Shown: positions 55,442 through 64,000, counted from the stretch's first letter. The stretch: 64,000 nt of DNA from Paenibacillus sp. G2S3 (GCF_030123105.1 NZ_CP126095.1:558001-622000); one strand, 5' to 3'. Made by a program: numbers and translations. The notes: generated from the letters alone by a model not told the origin.

Positions 55442-56551
55442 ATGAAAAAAGAGATCATACCCACAGGGCATTCTATAAGTATTGTTGTTCTATTTATTAT
55501 TGGGACTTCACTATTCATGGGACTGCCGGGAAAATCAGGCAACAGTAGCTGGATTGCTCTACTTTTTGCCATATCGTTAACGGTTCCCCTGCTGTTTATG
55601 TACGCCAGATTTCATGTGCTTTTTCCGGGTAAGGATCTATTTGATATATTGATCACGGTATTTGGGCCTATTTTTGGGAGAGTAGTTTCCTGTGTGTATA
55701 TATGGTATGCGTTGCATATGGGGGCGCTCGTCCTACGGAATTTTGGGGAATTTACTAAAACGGTTGCCTTGACAGAGACGCCTATGATTGCACCTATGTT
55801 ATGCATTGGCCTGTTGTGTATTTGGGTGGTTAAGGCAGGAATTGAGGTGATTGGGAGATGTGCTAAGCTATTTTTACTGCTTCTATTGGCTGAGGTTTTT
55901 TTTATTGAAATCTTAGCTATTCCCAAGCTCAAGTATCACTATTTGAAGCCTTTTCTTGACACTGGATGGTCACCGGTATTTGCAGATACATTTGGATCAT
56001 TTACTTTTCCTTTTGCTGAAATTGTTCTTTTTATGGGAGTGTTTAGTCATTTACCGGCAAAAGACTCAGCTAAAAAGATTCTGCTAAGCGGATTGCTGAT
56101 TTCTGGTGGGGTGATTTTGCTCGTTTCTCTACGGAATTTGCTGATTCTCAATCCTGATATTGTTCAAAGTTTATACTTCCCCTCATATGTAGCGGTTAGT
56201 CGGATTAATATAGGGGATTTTTTGACCCGAATGGAGGCATCATCAGCACTTGGATTTGTAATCACGATATTCATAAAGGCCAGCATATGTTTATATGTGG
56301 CTAGTGTTGGAGTCGCTAAGTTATTCAAACTGAAGAGCTACCGATCCGTTGTGCTTCAGCTGGGATTGATTATGGTTTATTTCTCTCAATTTATCTTCAA
56401 GGATATTATGGAGATGCAACATTTTGCCTATAATATTTATCCAATATATGCGCTTCCATTTCAGGTGATTATTCCACTGGTATTATGGATTTGCGCTGAA
56501 ATTATGGTTAGTAGAAGTAAACATAAGCAGCAGACAGCGTCACAACAATAA
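55442..56551 (+). CDS. Spore germination receptor subunit B, second operon
   Basis: A 369-residue GerAB-family permease with ten helices (HSISIVVLFIIGTSLFMGLP at the start, VVKAGIEVIGRCAKLFLLLL inside). AGAGGAG precedes ATG 55442. It completes the operon. The B subunit sets germinant specificity; this receptor therefore probably answers a different signal from the first. Confidence 0.94.
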   Translation: MKKEIIPTGHSISIVVLFIIGTSLFMGLPGKSGNSSWIALLFAISLTVPLLFMYARFHVLFPGKDLFDILITVFGPIFGRVVSCVYIWYALHMGALVLRNFGEFTKTVALTETPMIAPMLCIGLLCIWVVKAGIEVIGRCAKLFLLLLLAEVFFIEILAIPKLKYHYLKPFLDTGWSPVFADTFGSFTFPFAEIVLFMGVFSHLPAKDSAKKILLSGLLISGGVILLVSLRNLLILNPDIVQSLYFPSYVAVSRINIGDFLTRMEASSALGFVITIFIKASICLYVASVGVAKLFKLKSYRSVVLQLGLIMVYFSQFIFKDIMEMQHFAYNIYPIYALPFQVIIPLVLWICAEIMVSRSKHKQQTASQQ

Positions 56552-56675
56552 GCCTTCATTCGACTATTCCTGATCTCTAGTGGAGATTAGGAATTCTTTG
56601 ATTTCAAAACTAAACATAAGTTAGCTATAATGATAGATACATAGAATGGCTGTTTTAGAAGAGAGGGGAACATGT

Positions 56676-57302
56676 ATGAACGTCAGCAATATCATTATGT
56701 CCTCTTATTGGGGGAGAGAGGTTAGACATAAATATATCACCCAAGGATCCAAGGCGCTGGCTGTTATTTTTCCGGGGAAAAATTACTCGGCTGAACGCCC
56801 TCTGCTAGATTATGCGGCCAAAGCAGCTCGGGAACATAATTGCGATGTCCTGCTGCTTGAATATGGCTACCAGAGTGCGAGAGTAGGTTTCAAGCGTGAT
56901 GAAATGATTATTCTCATTCAGGAATGTAAGGCAGCCATTGCATCTCTTCCTGAATACAAAAAGATTCTATTTATCAGCAAAAGCGTGGGTGCGGTCATCG
57001 CAGGGAGAATTGCAGAAGAGCTGGAGATACAGAAGAAGACTTCTCATCTATTTATAACACCATTACCTGAGGCGATCCCTCTGATTCAGCAGAGTAAGGG
57101 TAGTGTTATTTATGGCGGAGGCGATCCTTTATTTAGTGAACAGCATTCCGGTGAAATTAGTGGACTGCATCATTTAAAAGTGTATAGAATCGATGATGCT
57201 AATCATAGCCTTGAGGTAGAGCAGGTCAACGAGTCACTAGCCATTTTGCTTGTTATTATTAATTTTTATCATGAATTTTTCCGTGATGCTTTAAATACAT
57301 AA
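56676..57302 (+). CDS. Alpha/beta hydrolase-like protein
   Basis: A 208-residue protein of the alpha/beta hydrolase fold. The nucleophile elbow is ISKSVGAVIAG, the acid may be in GGGDPLFSE and the histidine in DDANHSLEVE. ATG 56676 follows GAGGGG. Substrate unknown; it is the first of four tightly spaced small genes. Confidence 0.82.
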   Translation: MNVSNIIMSSYWGREVRHKYITQGSKALAVIFPGKNYSAERPLLDYAAKAAREHNCDVLLLEYGYQSARVGFKRDEMIILIQECKAAIASLPEYKKILFISKSVGAVIAGRIAEELEIQKKTSHLFITPLPEAIPLIQQSKGSVIYGGGDPLFSEQHSGEISGLHHLKVYRIDDANHSLEVEQVNESLAILLVIINFYHEFFRDALNT

Positions 57303-57321
57303 CCTATGGAGGATGTTGAGT

Positions 57322-57618
57322 ATGATTTTGGAAGCTGCGATGCTGCAAGTGAAGCCTGGTTTGACTACTGAATTTGAAAAAAGCTTCAAGGAGGCATCAA
57401 GCTTAATTTCTTCGATCGAAGGCTACATAGGGCATGAACTGCAACATTGCTTGGAGGATGATCATAAGTATCTGCTGCTTGTAAAGTGGAGAACGCTTGA
57501 AGATCATACCATAGGATTCAGAGAATCCAGCCAGTATCAGGAATGGAAGGCGCTGCTTCACCATTATTACGAACCATTTCCGGTAGTTGAGCATTTTACC
57601 CGCATTAATCTGGACTAA
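57322..57618 (+). CDS. ABM-domain protein
   Basis: A 98-residue antibiotic-biosynthesis-monooxygenase-fold protein: MLQVKPGLTTEFEKSFKEAS, YIGHELQHCLEDDHKYLLLV and KWRTLEDHTIGFRESSQYQ. The start with GGAGG nine bases upstream is ATG 57322, not 57313. Follows the hydrolase after 19 bases. Confidence 0.85.
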   Translation: MILEAAMLQVKPGLTTEFEKSFKEASSLISSIEGYIGHELQHCLEDDHKYLLLVKWRTLEDHTIGFRESSQYQEWKALLHHYYEPFPVVEHFTRINLD

Positions 57619-57632
57619 ATGGAGGAAGCTGA

Positions 57633-58451
57633 ATGAAGGCGAAGCTTGTTGGGGAAGGCAGAACAGCGGAGATCTGGCAGCATGACGATCAGAAGATTCT
57701 TAAATTGTACCGGGAGGATATATCAGAGCAAAACGTCAGCCGGGAATATAAAATCTGCCAGTTTGTACATGCACAGGGGGTTCGGACACCGCAGCCTTTT
57801 GAGCTTATTTCTGAACAGACAAGGAAAGGTATCGTTTTTCAACAAATTCAGGGTCCCTCCCTGCTAAAGTTGATGGGTGAGAAGCCTTGGAAAGTTACCC
57901 AATATGCCAGGATGATGGCGGGGCTTCACTTTGATTTGCATAAGCTTGAAATTACCGAGGAAATCGGACAGCAAAAGGATATGTTAAAGTGGAATATCAT
58001 GGGGGCTCCTATGCTTAGTGAAGATGAGAAGTCAGTCATTCTAAGCTATCTGGAGAAGTTACCGGAAGGAACGCATTTATGTCATGGGGATTTCCATCCT
58101 GACAATGTGCTTATGGACGATCAGCTCTGGGTGATCGACTGGATGACTGGCGTCGTGGGAGAACCTGCTGGAGATGCTGCGCGCTCCGTAGTGATGTTCA
58201 GTTTGGGAGCTATGCCTCCGGGTGCATCTGCTTTCTCCAAATTGATGTTAGGTTTTATCAGGAAAAGATTAACTAAGGGGTATATTCAAGAGTATCTCAG
58301 ATTATCAGGATACACCTATGAGGAAGTAGACCGCTGGATTCTGCCAATCGCTGCCGCACGTCTGGTGGAAGGGCTTCCGCCACCTGAGAAAGAGCTTCTA
58401 GTTAAAGAAGTTCGTAAACGTCTGCAGACCTTAACTGTGGACCTAAGCTGA
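57633..58451 (+). CDS. Aminoglycoside phosphotransferase-family kinase
   Basis: A 272-residue kinase-fold protein. The catalytic loop HGDFHPDNVLM and the magnesium motif VIDWMTG are clear, and the N-terminal GEGRTAEIWQHDDQKILKLY is the ATP-binding part. Natural substrates in this broad family include aminoglycosides, fructosamine and choline; nothing indicates resistance here. GGAGGAAG precedes the start. Confidence 0.9.
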   Translation: MKAKLVGEGRTAEIWQHDDQKILKLYREDISEQNVSREYKICQFVHAQGVRTPQPFELISEQTRKGIVFQQIQGPSLLKLMGEKPWKVTQYARMMAGLHFDLHKLEITEEIGQQKDMLKWNIMGAPMLSEDEKSVILSYLEKLPEGTHLCHGDFHPDNVLMDDQLWVIDWMTGVVGEPAGDAARSVVMFSLGAMPPGASAFSKLMLGFIRKRLTKGYIQEYLRLSGYTYEEVDRWILPIAAARLVEGLPPPEKELLVKEVRKRLQTLTVDLS

Positions 58452-58477
58452 TCCTGACAAGAAACGGAGTGTATTCC

Positions 58478-59023
58478 ATGACTACCTTTATTGCACTACT
58501 GCGTGGTATTAACGTCGGTGGCAACAAAATCATTAAGATGCAGGATCTGAAGACGATGTTGCAGTCCCTTGGTTTTCACAATGTACGAACGTATATTCAG
58601 AGCGGAAATGTAGTATTTGAAAGTGATGAGGAATCGGAGAGCCTCCTTAGCGGAGTCATTGAACGCCAGATTCATGAGGTGTTTGGTTTTGAGGTATCTG
58701 TTATGATTCGTACACTGGCTGAGATGGAGGAAGTAATCGCTAATAATCCCTTTCAGCTATCCGAGCCGGAGGCGTTCAAAAAATGGTATGTTTCTTTTCT
58801 GCCAGCAGAGCCTTCAGCTGAAGCGCTAGATAAGCTGCGTATTTATGAGGATGGACCGGATAAACTGCGTTTTGTCGGCAGAGAGATGTACGTATTATAT
58901 GATGTCAGTGTGAGCCAATCGCCGCTTTTCAAGGTTCCTTTTGACAAAATATTGGGTATGCCTGTTACAGCACGTAACTGGAATACAGTGAATAAGCTCG
59001 TTGCTATGGGCAGGATGGAATAG
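58478..59023 (+). CDS. DUF1697 protein
   Basis: A 181-residue protein of the DUF1697 family: FIALLRGINVGGNKIIKMQD, FHNVRTYIQSGNVVFESDE and TARNWNTVNKLVAMG are the family's signature blocks. No function is established. ATG 58478 is used behind ACGGAG. Last gene before the terminator. Confidence 0.92.
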   Translation: MTTFIALLRGINVGGNKIIKMQDLKTMLQSLGFHNVRTYIQSGNVVFESDEESESLLSGVIERQIHEVFGFEVSVMIRTLAEMEEVIANNPFQLSEPEAFKKWYVSFLPAEPSAEALDKLRIYEDGPDKLRFVGREMYVLYDVSVSQSPLFKVPFDKILGMPVTARNWNTVNKLVAMGRME

Positions 59024-59062
59024 TCTATTTTAAAATTTTTGCTTGGGTTGGGATTTGAACAG

Positions 59063-59091
59063 AAAGCCTCCACAATTATGGGGCTTTTTTT
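59063..59091 (+). terminator. Terminator after the DUF1697 gene
   Basis: AAAGCCtCCA / TGGGGCTTT with a 5-base loop and seven T. Confidence 0.75.
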
Positions 59092-59235
59092 GCGTTCTGG
59101 CGGCCTTGTATATTCAGCAAACATTCAGCTTGGACTCATTGAGAGTTAAGGTAAGGGTGAAATAATAAACCTACAGAAAGATTGAACCGGGGGCACAGAA
59201 CTGCCGGAATATAGACGATCAAAGGATAGGAGTGG

Positions 59236-61377
59236 ATGGAGATGAATAGGGGCAAAAAAACAAGCTCGGATCTTATACTCTGGCTCATTTTATTACTTGC
59301 CGCTTTTTTGTACGGTTATGGAGTTTGGAATGACCACTATGTGAATACATACTACACCACCGCGGTGGGAAGTATGCTGCAGAACTTTCATAATTTCTTC
59401 TTCGCTTCACTGGACTCCGCGGGTTCAGTAACGGTGGATAAACCACCGGTTACCTTTTGGATTCAGACGCTTAGCGCACTCATCTTCGGGTTGCATGGTT
59501 GGAGTGTGATTTTGCCGCAAGCCCTTGGGGGCGTCGGCTCTGTGCTACTTCTATACCTGCTAGTTAAGCCTACCTTCGGTAGAGCGGCAGCACGTTTAGC
59601 GGCTCTAGTTATGGCAACCACTCCCGTAGCAGCGGCAGTCAGCCGGACGAATAACATTGATGCGCTGCTTGTATTCACCCTTCTACTCGCGGCATGGTTT
59701 CTATTTAAAGGAACGAAGAATAACAAAATGGGCAGTCTTCTCACAGCATTTGCGTTAATCGGTGTTGGGTTTAACGAGAAGATGCTGCAGGCTTATATGG
59801 TTTTACCGGCTTTTTATCTCTTTTATGTTTTGGCTGCTAAAGTGAACTGGAAGAGAAAGACGGGAGTATTGGCAGCCTCCACAGCAATATTGCTTGTAGT
59901 CTCCTTATCCTGGGCAGTGATCGTGGATTCGATTCCCGCCAGCAAACGACCTTATATCGGCAGTAGCGGCACAAATTCAGTGCTGAATCTTGCCTTTGGT
60001 TATAATGGCGTTGCGCGATTGACGGGGGACCGTGGGGCAGGCGGAGGCGGAGGTGGAATGCCTCCTATGAATGGTGGCGAGATGCCGGCTATGAATGGCG
60101 AGATGCCGAACATGAATGGTGAGATGCCCGCTATGAATGGCACAGATGCTACAAATAGGACGGAAGGTGGACGTGGAGAATTTTCGGGCCGGCAAGGCAC
60201 AAATTCGACCTCGAATAGCCAGACTGGTGACGATGATGGAAGTGCACCAGGGCAACCTTCTGGTGGAACAGACAGTCAAGGTCGGCAATTTGGTGGTGAC
60301 GACGGCGGCCGAGGAAATCGCGGTGGCATGAATGGCGGTGGAAGCGGAGGCGGGATGTTCAATACAGGAACAGCAGGCCCGCTGCGCTTATTCCAATCAG
60401 AGCTGTCAGGTCAAGCTAGCTGGATGCTACCTTTCGTATTGTTTGGCTGCATTGGATTATTCGCCAATCTGCGGAGAAAAAACTTTACCCAAGCGCATAA
60501 GGAAGCTCTTTTCTGGCTGGCATGGCTGTTGCCTATTATGGGATTCTTCAGTATCGCAGGGTTCTTCCATCAATATTATCTGGTGATGATGGCTCCGCCA
60601 ATTGCAGCGTTAGTCGGTGCAGGCTGGTCAAAGCTGTGGACGCTATATCGCGAGCACTCTTCTGGTTGGCTATCTTGGCTATTGCCTGCCGCAACGCTGG
60701 TTACAGCAGGTTTCCAGTGGTACATCGTTCATCCTTATGACGATACGATTGGCAGCGGCTGGTCCAATGGGATTTTAGCTGCAGGAATAGTGGTTTCACT
60801 GGTACTGGTAGTTCTTAAAGGTAAACAGAAATCCTTTATTTATGCGACCGGTATTGCAGCAGCACTAGTATTGTTAATTGGGCCTCTCTATTGGGCAGCT
60901 ACTCCAATTACTTATGGCTTGAACAGTCAAACCCCTGAGGCAGGCCCGAGCAGTAGTGAGGGTAGAGGGGGAATGGGCGGCAATTCAAGCAATTTTGGAC
61001 GTAATAGCGCCACAAGTGCAAATGAGAGTCTGTTGTCCTATTTGGAGGAGAACAATACTGGGGAGACTTATCTATTTGCTACATTGGATTATGGCACAGC
61101 AGCTCCTTATATCGTGGACAAAGGTGCATCGGTTGTTATTTTGAACGGATTTTCTAACTCAGACACAGTGTATACCCCTGATACCTTAAAGGCGTTTGTT
61201 GAGAGTGGAAAGGTGAAGTACTTCCTGATCAATAGCGTTGGTATGGGTGGTGGACGTGGAGGCAACTCCGAGTTGACGACTTGGATCACGGAGAATGGTA
61301 CAGAAGTTGCAGCGGCTGATTGGGCAGGAAACGATGCTGGAAACAGCGGGACGTTATACAAAGTCACAGTAAACTAG
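59236..61377 (+). CDS. GT39 (ArnT-like) membrane glycosyltransferase, YkcB-like
   Basis: A 713-residue polytopic GT-C enzyme. The N-terminal part has the catalytic acidic loop DHYVNTYYTTAVGSML and VDKPPVTFWIQTLSALIFG. A glycine/asparagine-rich loop from about residue 268 to 378 contains tandem MNGEMP-like repeats. The later part is the C-terminal extracytoplasmic domain (LFATLDYGTAAPYIVDKG). It resembles YkcB of Bacillus subtilis and is followed by a GT2 gene of the YkcC type, the usual pairing. It transfers a sugar from undecaprenyl phosphate to an outside acceptor, probably a wall polymer. The start follows AGGAG. Confidence 0.9.
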   Translation: MEMNRGKKTSSDLILWLILLLAAFLYGYGVWNDHYVNTYYTTAVGSMLQNFHNFFFASLDSAGSVTVDKPPVTFWIQTLSALIFGLHGWSVILPQALGGVGSVLLLYLLVKPTFGRAAARLAALVMATTPVAAAVSRTNNIDALLVFTLLLAAWFLFKGTKNNKMGSLLTAFALIGVGFNEKMLQAYMVLPAFYLFYVLAAKVNWKRKTGVLAASTAILLVVSLSWAVIVDSIPASKRPYIGSSGTNSVLNLAFGYNGVARLTGDRGAGGGGGGMPPMNGGEMPAMNGEMPNMNGEMPAMNGTDATNRTEGGRGEFSGRQGTNSTSNSQTGDDDGSAPGQPSGGTDSQGRQFGGDDGGRGNRGGMNGGGSGGGMFNTGTAGPLRLFQSELSGQASWMLPFVLFGCIGLFANLRRKNFTQAHKEALFWLAWLLPIMGFFSIAGFFHQYYLVMMAPPIAALVGAGWSKLWTLYREHSSGWLSWLLPAATLVTAGFQWYIVHPYDDTIGSGWSNGILAAGIVVSLVLVVLKGKQKSFIYATGIAAALVLLIGPLYWAATPITYGLNSQTPEAGPSSSEGRGGMGGNSSNFGRNSATSANESLLSYLEENNTGETYLFATLDYGTAAPYIVDKGASVVILNGFSNSDTVYTPDTLKAFVESGKVKYFLINSVGMGGGRGGNSELTTWITENGTEVAAADWAGNDAGNSGTLYKVTVN
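60043..60150 (+). repeat. Tandem repeat inside the GT39 gene
   Basis: A 24- to 30-base unit encoding (E)MPxMNG is repeated four or five times after a GGGGGGG tract, giving a flexible glycine/asparagine/methionine-rich loop. Copy number of such repeats can change by slippage. Confidence 0.7.
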
Positions 61378-61455
61378 ACGAATGTTAATCATATGAGGCG
61401 TGTTATGAGATGGATCTGGCACGCTTCAGTATTCAAATTTAAGGAGGAGCTGCTC

Positions 61456-62436
61456 ATGAGTACCAACGTGCGCTATTCCATTATTATACCAATGTTTAAC
61501 GAAGAGGCAGTTATTCAGGAGACTTATCGTCGGATCAAAAAAGTAATGGGTTTAACGGGTGAAGTGTATGAGCTAATCTTCGTGAATGACGGGAGCACAG
61601 ACAATTGTGCCCAGATGATTGAGGAATATAGCTACTGGGATGAGAGTGTGAAGCTGATCGATTTGTCTCGTAACTTTGGACATCAGATCGCCATTACTGC
61701 CGGAATGGATTATGCCTTAGGAGATGCAGTCGTCATCATTGATGCCGATTTGCAAGATCCGCCGGAACTGATTCTGGACATGATTGCGGAATGGAAGAAG
61801 GGTTATGAAGTTGTATATGCCAAAAGGATAAAGCGAAACGGAGAATCCTTATTCAAAAAGTGGACGGCCAGCCTATTTTATAGAGTGCTTCGTTATTCAA
61901 CCGATATTTCTATCCCTGTGGATACGGGGGATTTTCGCCTCATAGATCGTAAGGTCTGCGAAGAGCTCAAACGTCTGCCGGAGAAAAATCGATTCGTACG
62001 CGGTCTGGTCAGCTGGGTCGGTTTCCGCCAAAAAGCCATTGAATATGAGCGTGATGAACGTCTGGCTGGAGAGACAAAATATCCGCTGAAGCGCATGATC
62101 AAGCTCTCCCTGGACGGAATTACCTCCTTCTCTTATAAGCCACTGAAGCTGGCAGGATACCTTGGCGCATTGCTATCGGCCTCCGGTTTCCTATATCTGA
62201 TGTATGTGCTTTATCTGGTGATCTTTACGGATTCAGTCGTTAAAGGCTGGGCATCAATGATCGGAATCACACTAACCTTTAATGGCTTTGTACTCATTAT
62301 GTTAGGGATTCTGGGTGAGTATGTGGGCCGGATTTATGATGAGACTAAGGGCCGTCCGCTCTATATTGTCCAAGAGTTCTATGAAGGTAAGAAACAGCAG
62401 GATGTTCGTGAGCAGCAAGTCCTACATCGTCAATAA
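61456..62436 (+). CDS. GT2 polyprenyl-phosphate glycosyltransferase, YkcC-like
   Basis: A 326-residue enzyme. The GT2 domain has SIIIPMFNEEAVIQETYRRI, FVNDGSTDN, the metal motif IIDADLQDPPE and the RGLVSWVGFRQ block; two C-terminal helices anchor it in the membrane. It should load a sugar onto undecaprenyl phosphate for the GT39 partner. AAGGAGGAG precedes ATG 61456. Confidence 0.93.
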   Translation: MSTNVRYSIIIPMFNEEAVIQETYRRIKKVMGLTGEVYELIFVNDGSTDNCAQMIEEYSYWDESVKLIDLSRNFGHQIAITAGMDYALGDAVVIIDADLQDPPELILDMIAEWKKGYEVVYAKRIKRNGESLFKKWTASLFYRVLRYSTDISIPVDTGDFRLIDRKVCEELKRLPEKNRFVRGLVSWVGFRQKAIEYERDERLAGETKYPLKRMIKLSLDGITSFSYKPLKLAGYLGALLSASGFLYLMYVLYLVIFTDSVVKGWASMIGITLTFNGFVLIMLGILGEYVGRIYDETKGRPLYIVQEFYEGKKQQDVREQQVLHRQ

Positions 62437-62456
62437 ATGCAAGGGAGGGATTCGGT

Positions 62457-63368
62457 GTGAAGATTAGAAAAGCGGTTATTCCCGCCGCGGGCCTAGGCAC
62501 TCGGTTCCTGCCTGCAACTAAGGCACAGCCCAAGGAAATGCTGCCCATTGTGGATAAGCCGGCGATTCAATACATCGTAGAAGAAGCTGTTCGATCCGGT
62601 ATTGAAAGCATCATTATCGTGACGGGCCGCAACAAGAAGTCGATTGAAGATCATTTTGATAAATCAGTGGAACTGGAACAGACGCTATTGGAAAAAGGAA
62701 AAGAGGAGCTGCTTCGTGAAGTCCAGGCGATTAGCGAACTAGCTAGCATTCATTACATTAGGCAAAAAGAGCCGCTTGGACTAGGTCACGCCATCCTTTG
62801 TGCGGAACAGTTCATTGGGGATGAGCCCTTTGCAGTTCTGCTAGGTGACGATATTATGGTCTCGGAGGACCCGGCGCTGCTGCAAATGATGCGATTGTAT
62901 GAACAAGAGGAGCAGACCATCGTCGGTGTTCAGCAGGTGCCACGGCAGGAGGTTCATAAATATGGGATTATATCCTCGAGCGGCTCACTAAATGGAGTTC
63001 ATGAAGTAAAAGGATTGGTGGAGAAGCCTTCCCCGGAAGCAGCACCTTCAGAAAATGCTATTATGGGACGTTACATTTTGGAGCCTTCGATATTTTCGGT
63101 GCTGGCTAAGCTCGAGCGTGGAGCAGGCGGCGAATATCAACTGACAGATGCATTGCATGAAGTATGCCGGAATGAAGGTCTGCTGGCGCTGGATTTGATC
63201 GGACAACGTTATGATATCGGCGATAAATTTGGCTATATTCAGGCTACGCTGGAGGTCGGATTGATGCGTGAGGAGTTGCGTCCATTATTAGTTCCGTATT
63301 TGCAGAAGCTGGCGGCTAGTCTGAAGGAAAATGAAGAAGTGGGGGCGTTACCTTGGGGTACACGCTAG
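62457..63368 (+). CDS. gtaB: UTP-glucose-1-phosphate uridylyltransferase
   Basis: A 303-residue UDP-glucose pyrophosphorylase: AVIPAAGLGTRFLPATKAQP is the nucleotide-binding signature, LPIVDKPAIQYIVEEAV and LGLGHAILCAEQFI follow, and KGLVEKPSPEAAPS closes the sugar site. It makes UDP-glucose for wall teichoic acid and other polymers. Starts at GTG 62457 behind GGGAGGG, 20 bases after the GT2 gene. Cotranscription with GT39/GT2 suggests that the transferred sugar derives from UDP-glucose. Confidence 0.95.
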   Translation: MKIRKAVIPAAGLGTRFLPATKAQPKEMLPIVDKPAIQYIVEEAVRSGIESIIIVTGRNKKSIEDHFDKSVELEQTLLEKGKEELLREVQAISELASIHYIRQKEPLGLGHAILCAEQFIGDEPFAVLLGDDIMVSEDPALLQMMRLYEQEEQTIVGVQQVPRQEVHKYGIISSSGSLNGVHEVKGLVEKPSPEAAPSENAIMGRYILEPSIFSVLAKLERGAGGEYQLTDALHEVCRNEGLLALDLIGQRYDIGDKFGYIQATLEVGLMREELRPLLVPYLQKLAASLKENEEVGALPWGTR

Positions 63369-63380
63369 TGATTGAAGGAG

Positions 63381-63446
63381 ACTGTTCCAAACAACCTTAA
63401 CATCGTCTTCGGCGGCGGTGGGATGATGTTTGGGGCAGTTTTTTTG
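63381..63446 (+). terminator. Terminator after gtaB
   Basis: A 13-pair stem ACTGTTCCAAACA / TGTTTGGGGCAGT with two G-U, a large loop containing a further small stem, and seven T. Strong intrinsic terminator at the end of the operon. Confidence 0.88.
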
Positions 63447-63680
63447 CGTGTGGCGTTTAAAGGGCAGGTGGGGATGGACAATTAAGTGTACTTTATACAA
63501 TTAAAAATCGCATCAAACCGCTACGAATCGATGTAGTTGCACTTTATACACTTAGTTCTTTAAAATCCAATGGAAATACTCTTTCCATCTGTTTTTAGTT
63601 GTATAAACTACACTTAAAAGAGTCATAGAGGGGCTAAAGTATGAAATAGCTGCACCAAATGCAGTTATATTATGCAATAT
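63447..63680. repeat. Gap with three copies of a short inverted repeat
   Basis: TTAAGTGTACTTTATACAAT (about 63482-63502), GTTGCACTTTATACACTTAG (63535-63554) and the inverse AGTTGTATAAACTACACTTA (63597-63616) share a core TGYACTTTATACA. Similar AGTTGCACTTTATACAACT hairpins are frequent between genes of Paenibacillus, from memory. No gene is seen. Confidence 0.5.
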
Positions 63681-63720
63681 AAAAAATCCGGAGGACAGAT
63701 TCCTAAGAATCGTCTCCGGA
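63681..63720 (-). terminator. Terminator of the minus-strand oxidoreductase gene
   Basis: Read on the minus strand: TCCGGAGAC ... CTCCGGA, with an inner GATTC/GAATC stem, followed by TTTTTT. Confidence 0.85.
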
Positions 63721-63740
63721 GCTATGTTTAAATTCATTGA

Positions 63741-64000
63741 TTAAGCCTTTAATACATCATGATCCACGTAACGTGCACCATTTAACTCACTAATCACGTT
63801 AATCGCTACCTTCGCGCCATCGCCTGCCGTAATAATGGCATGTACACTTACTCCGGCAACGGTCCCTGCAGCCCAAATGCCTTCAATATTTGTTTTGCCT
63901 TCTGGGTTAACAGCGACTACTGTTTTGATTCTTGGCTCTGTACCATCCTTAGTCTCCACGCCAGCTTTAGCGGCTAGATCCGTAAGGGCGCCTGTTGCAA
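63741..64000 (-). CDS. Pyridine-nucleotide disulfide oxidoreductase (thioredoxin reductase-like), C-terminal part
   Basis: The frame is open from the right edge down to a stop at 63741-63743 and reads as the end of an FAD/NAD(P)-dependent reductase: LTDLAAKAGVETKDGTE, then TNIEGIWAAGTVAGVSVHAI and the helix AGDGAKVAINVISELNG. The motif GIWAAGTVAG is the FAD-binding segment near the C-terminus of thioredoxin-reductase-like enzymes. The N-terminal two-thirds lie beyond the window, so the exact enzyme (TrxB, YpdA/Bdr or ferredoxin reductase) cannot be decided. Confidence 0.75.
   Translation of the reverse strand, partial: ATGALTDLAAKAGVETKDGTEPRIKTVVAVNPEGKTNIEGIWAAGTVAGVSVHAIITAGDGAKVAINVISELNGARYVDHDVLKA

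Noticed and set aside
63552..63737. 61-codon minus-strand frame next to the oxidoreductase
   Set aside because: It runs through the terminator hairpin and the intergenic repeats, and has no ribosome site.

Overview
The window looks like chromosomal DNA of a spore-forming, low-to-medium GC Gram-positive rod, most likely Paenibacillus or a close relative. The evidence is two complete gerA-type spore germination operons, a YtxJ-type bacilliredoxin (bacillithiol redox), cyclic-di-AMP (ydaO-type) riboswitches, a LipL-type lipoyl-pathway transferase, a caa3-type cta cluster, strong AGGAGG-like ribosome sites, and GTG/TTG starts. The genus is an inference from protein resemblance; no rRNA or tRNA gene was seen. 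No prophage, CRISPR array or origin was seen, and the only mobile element recognised is one IS110-family insertion.

Layout. 1-8.2 kb: end of a TspO-like membrane protein, a SNF2 helicase and a partner of unknown function, a small alarmone synthetase on the other strand, then zinc ribbon, TrmB-type regulator, a 100-aa protein and xpt. 8.2-17.3 kb: lipid kinase, DUF4870 protein, serine hydrolase, then the cytochrome c oxidase cluster ctaC-D-E-F-G plus a DUF420 protein. 17.3-19.8 kb: an IS110 element and a gene-free stretch. 19.7-24.4 kb: a GntR(YtrA-like)-controlled ABC transporter operon with a clear promoter and palindromic operator. 24.7-34.8 kb: the most interesting part, two divergent c-di-AMP riboswitches, one in front of an unrecognised three-gene operon, the other in front of a kdpFABC potassium-pump operon that ends in an unusual KdpD made of two tandem sensor halves and no kinase. 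34.8-38 kb: redox genes, SDR, ThuA and MerR-thioredoxin. 38-42 kb and 52.5-56.6 kb: two spore germinant receptor operons. Between them: CHAD protein, lipL, a nitrilase-family enzyme, a MarR-nitroreductase-monooxygenase operon, a PLD-like protein, ArsR with a SulP transporter, DUF1361 and an alkyltransferase-like protein. 56.6-59 kb: small housekeeping/accessory enzymes. 59.2-63.4 kb: GT39 and GT2 glycosyltransferases with GtaB, a cell-envelope glycosylation module. The last 260 bases hold the end of a pyridine-nucleotide disulfide oxidoreductase.

Sequence quality. Between about 8.5 and 18.5 kb nine genes are broken by single-base indels: I count 13 events, 11 apparent deletions and 2 apparent insertions, almost all in runs of one base. 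No clear case was seen elsewhere. Since ctaD alone needs four corrections and all pieces remain well conserved, I read these as assembly or base-calling errors, and I annotate the affected genes as whole loci with the frameshifts noted.

How the genes work together: potassium supply (kdp) and an unknown divergent operon appear to share c-di-AMP control; the cta cluster gives aerobic respiration; the ger operons sense germinants; the GT39/GT2/GtaB genes probably decorate a cell-wall polymer.
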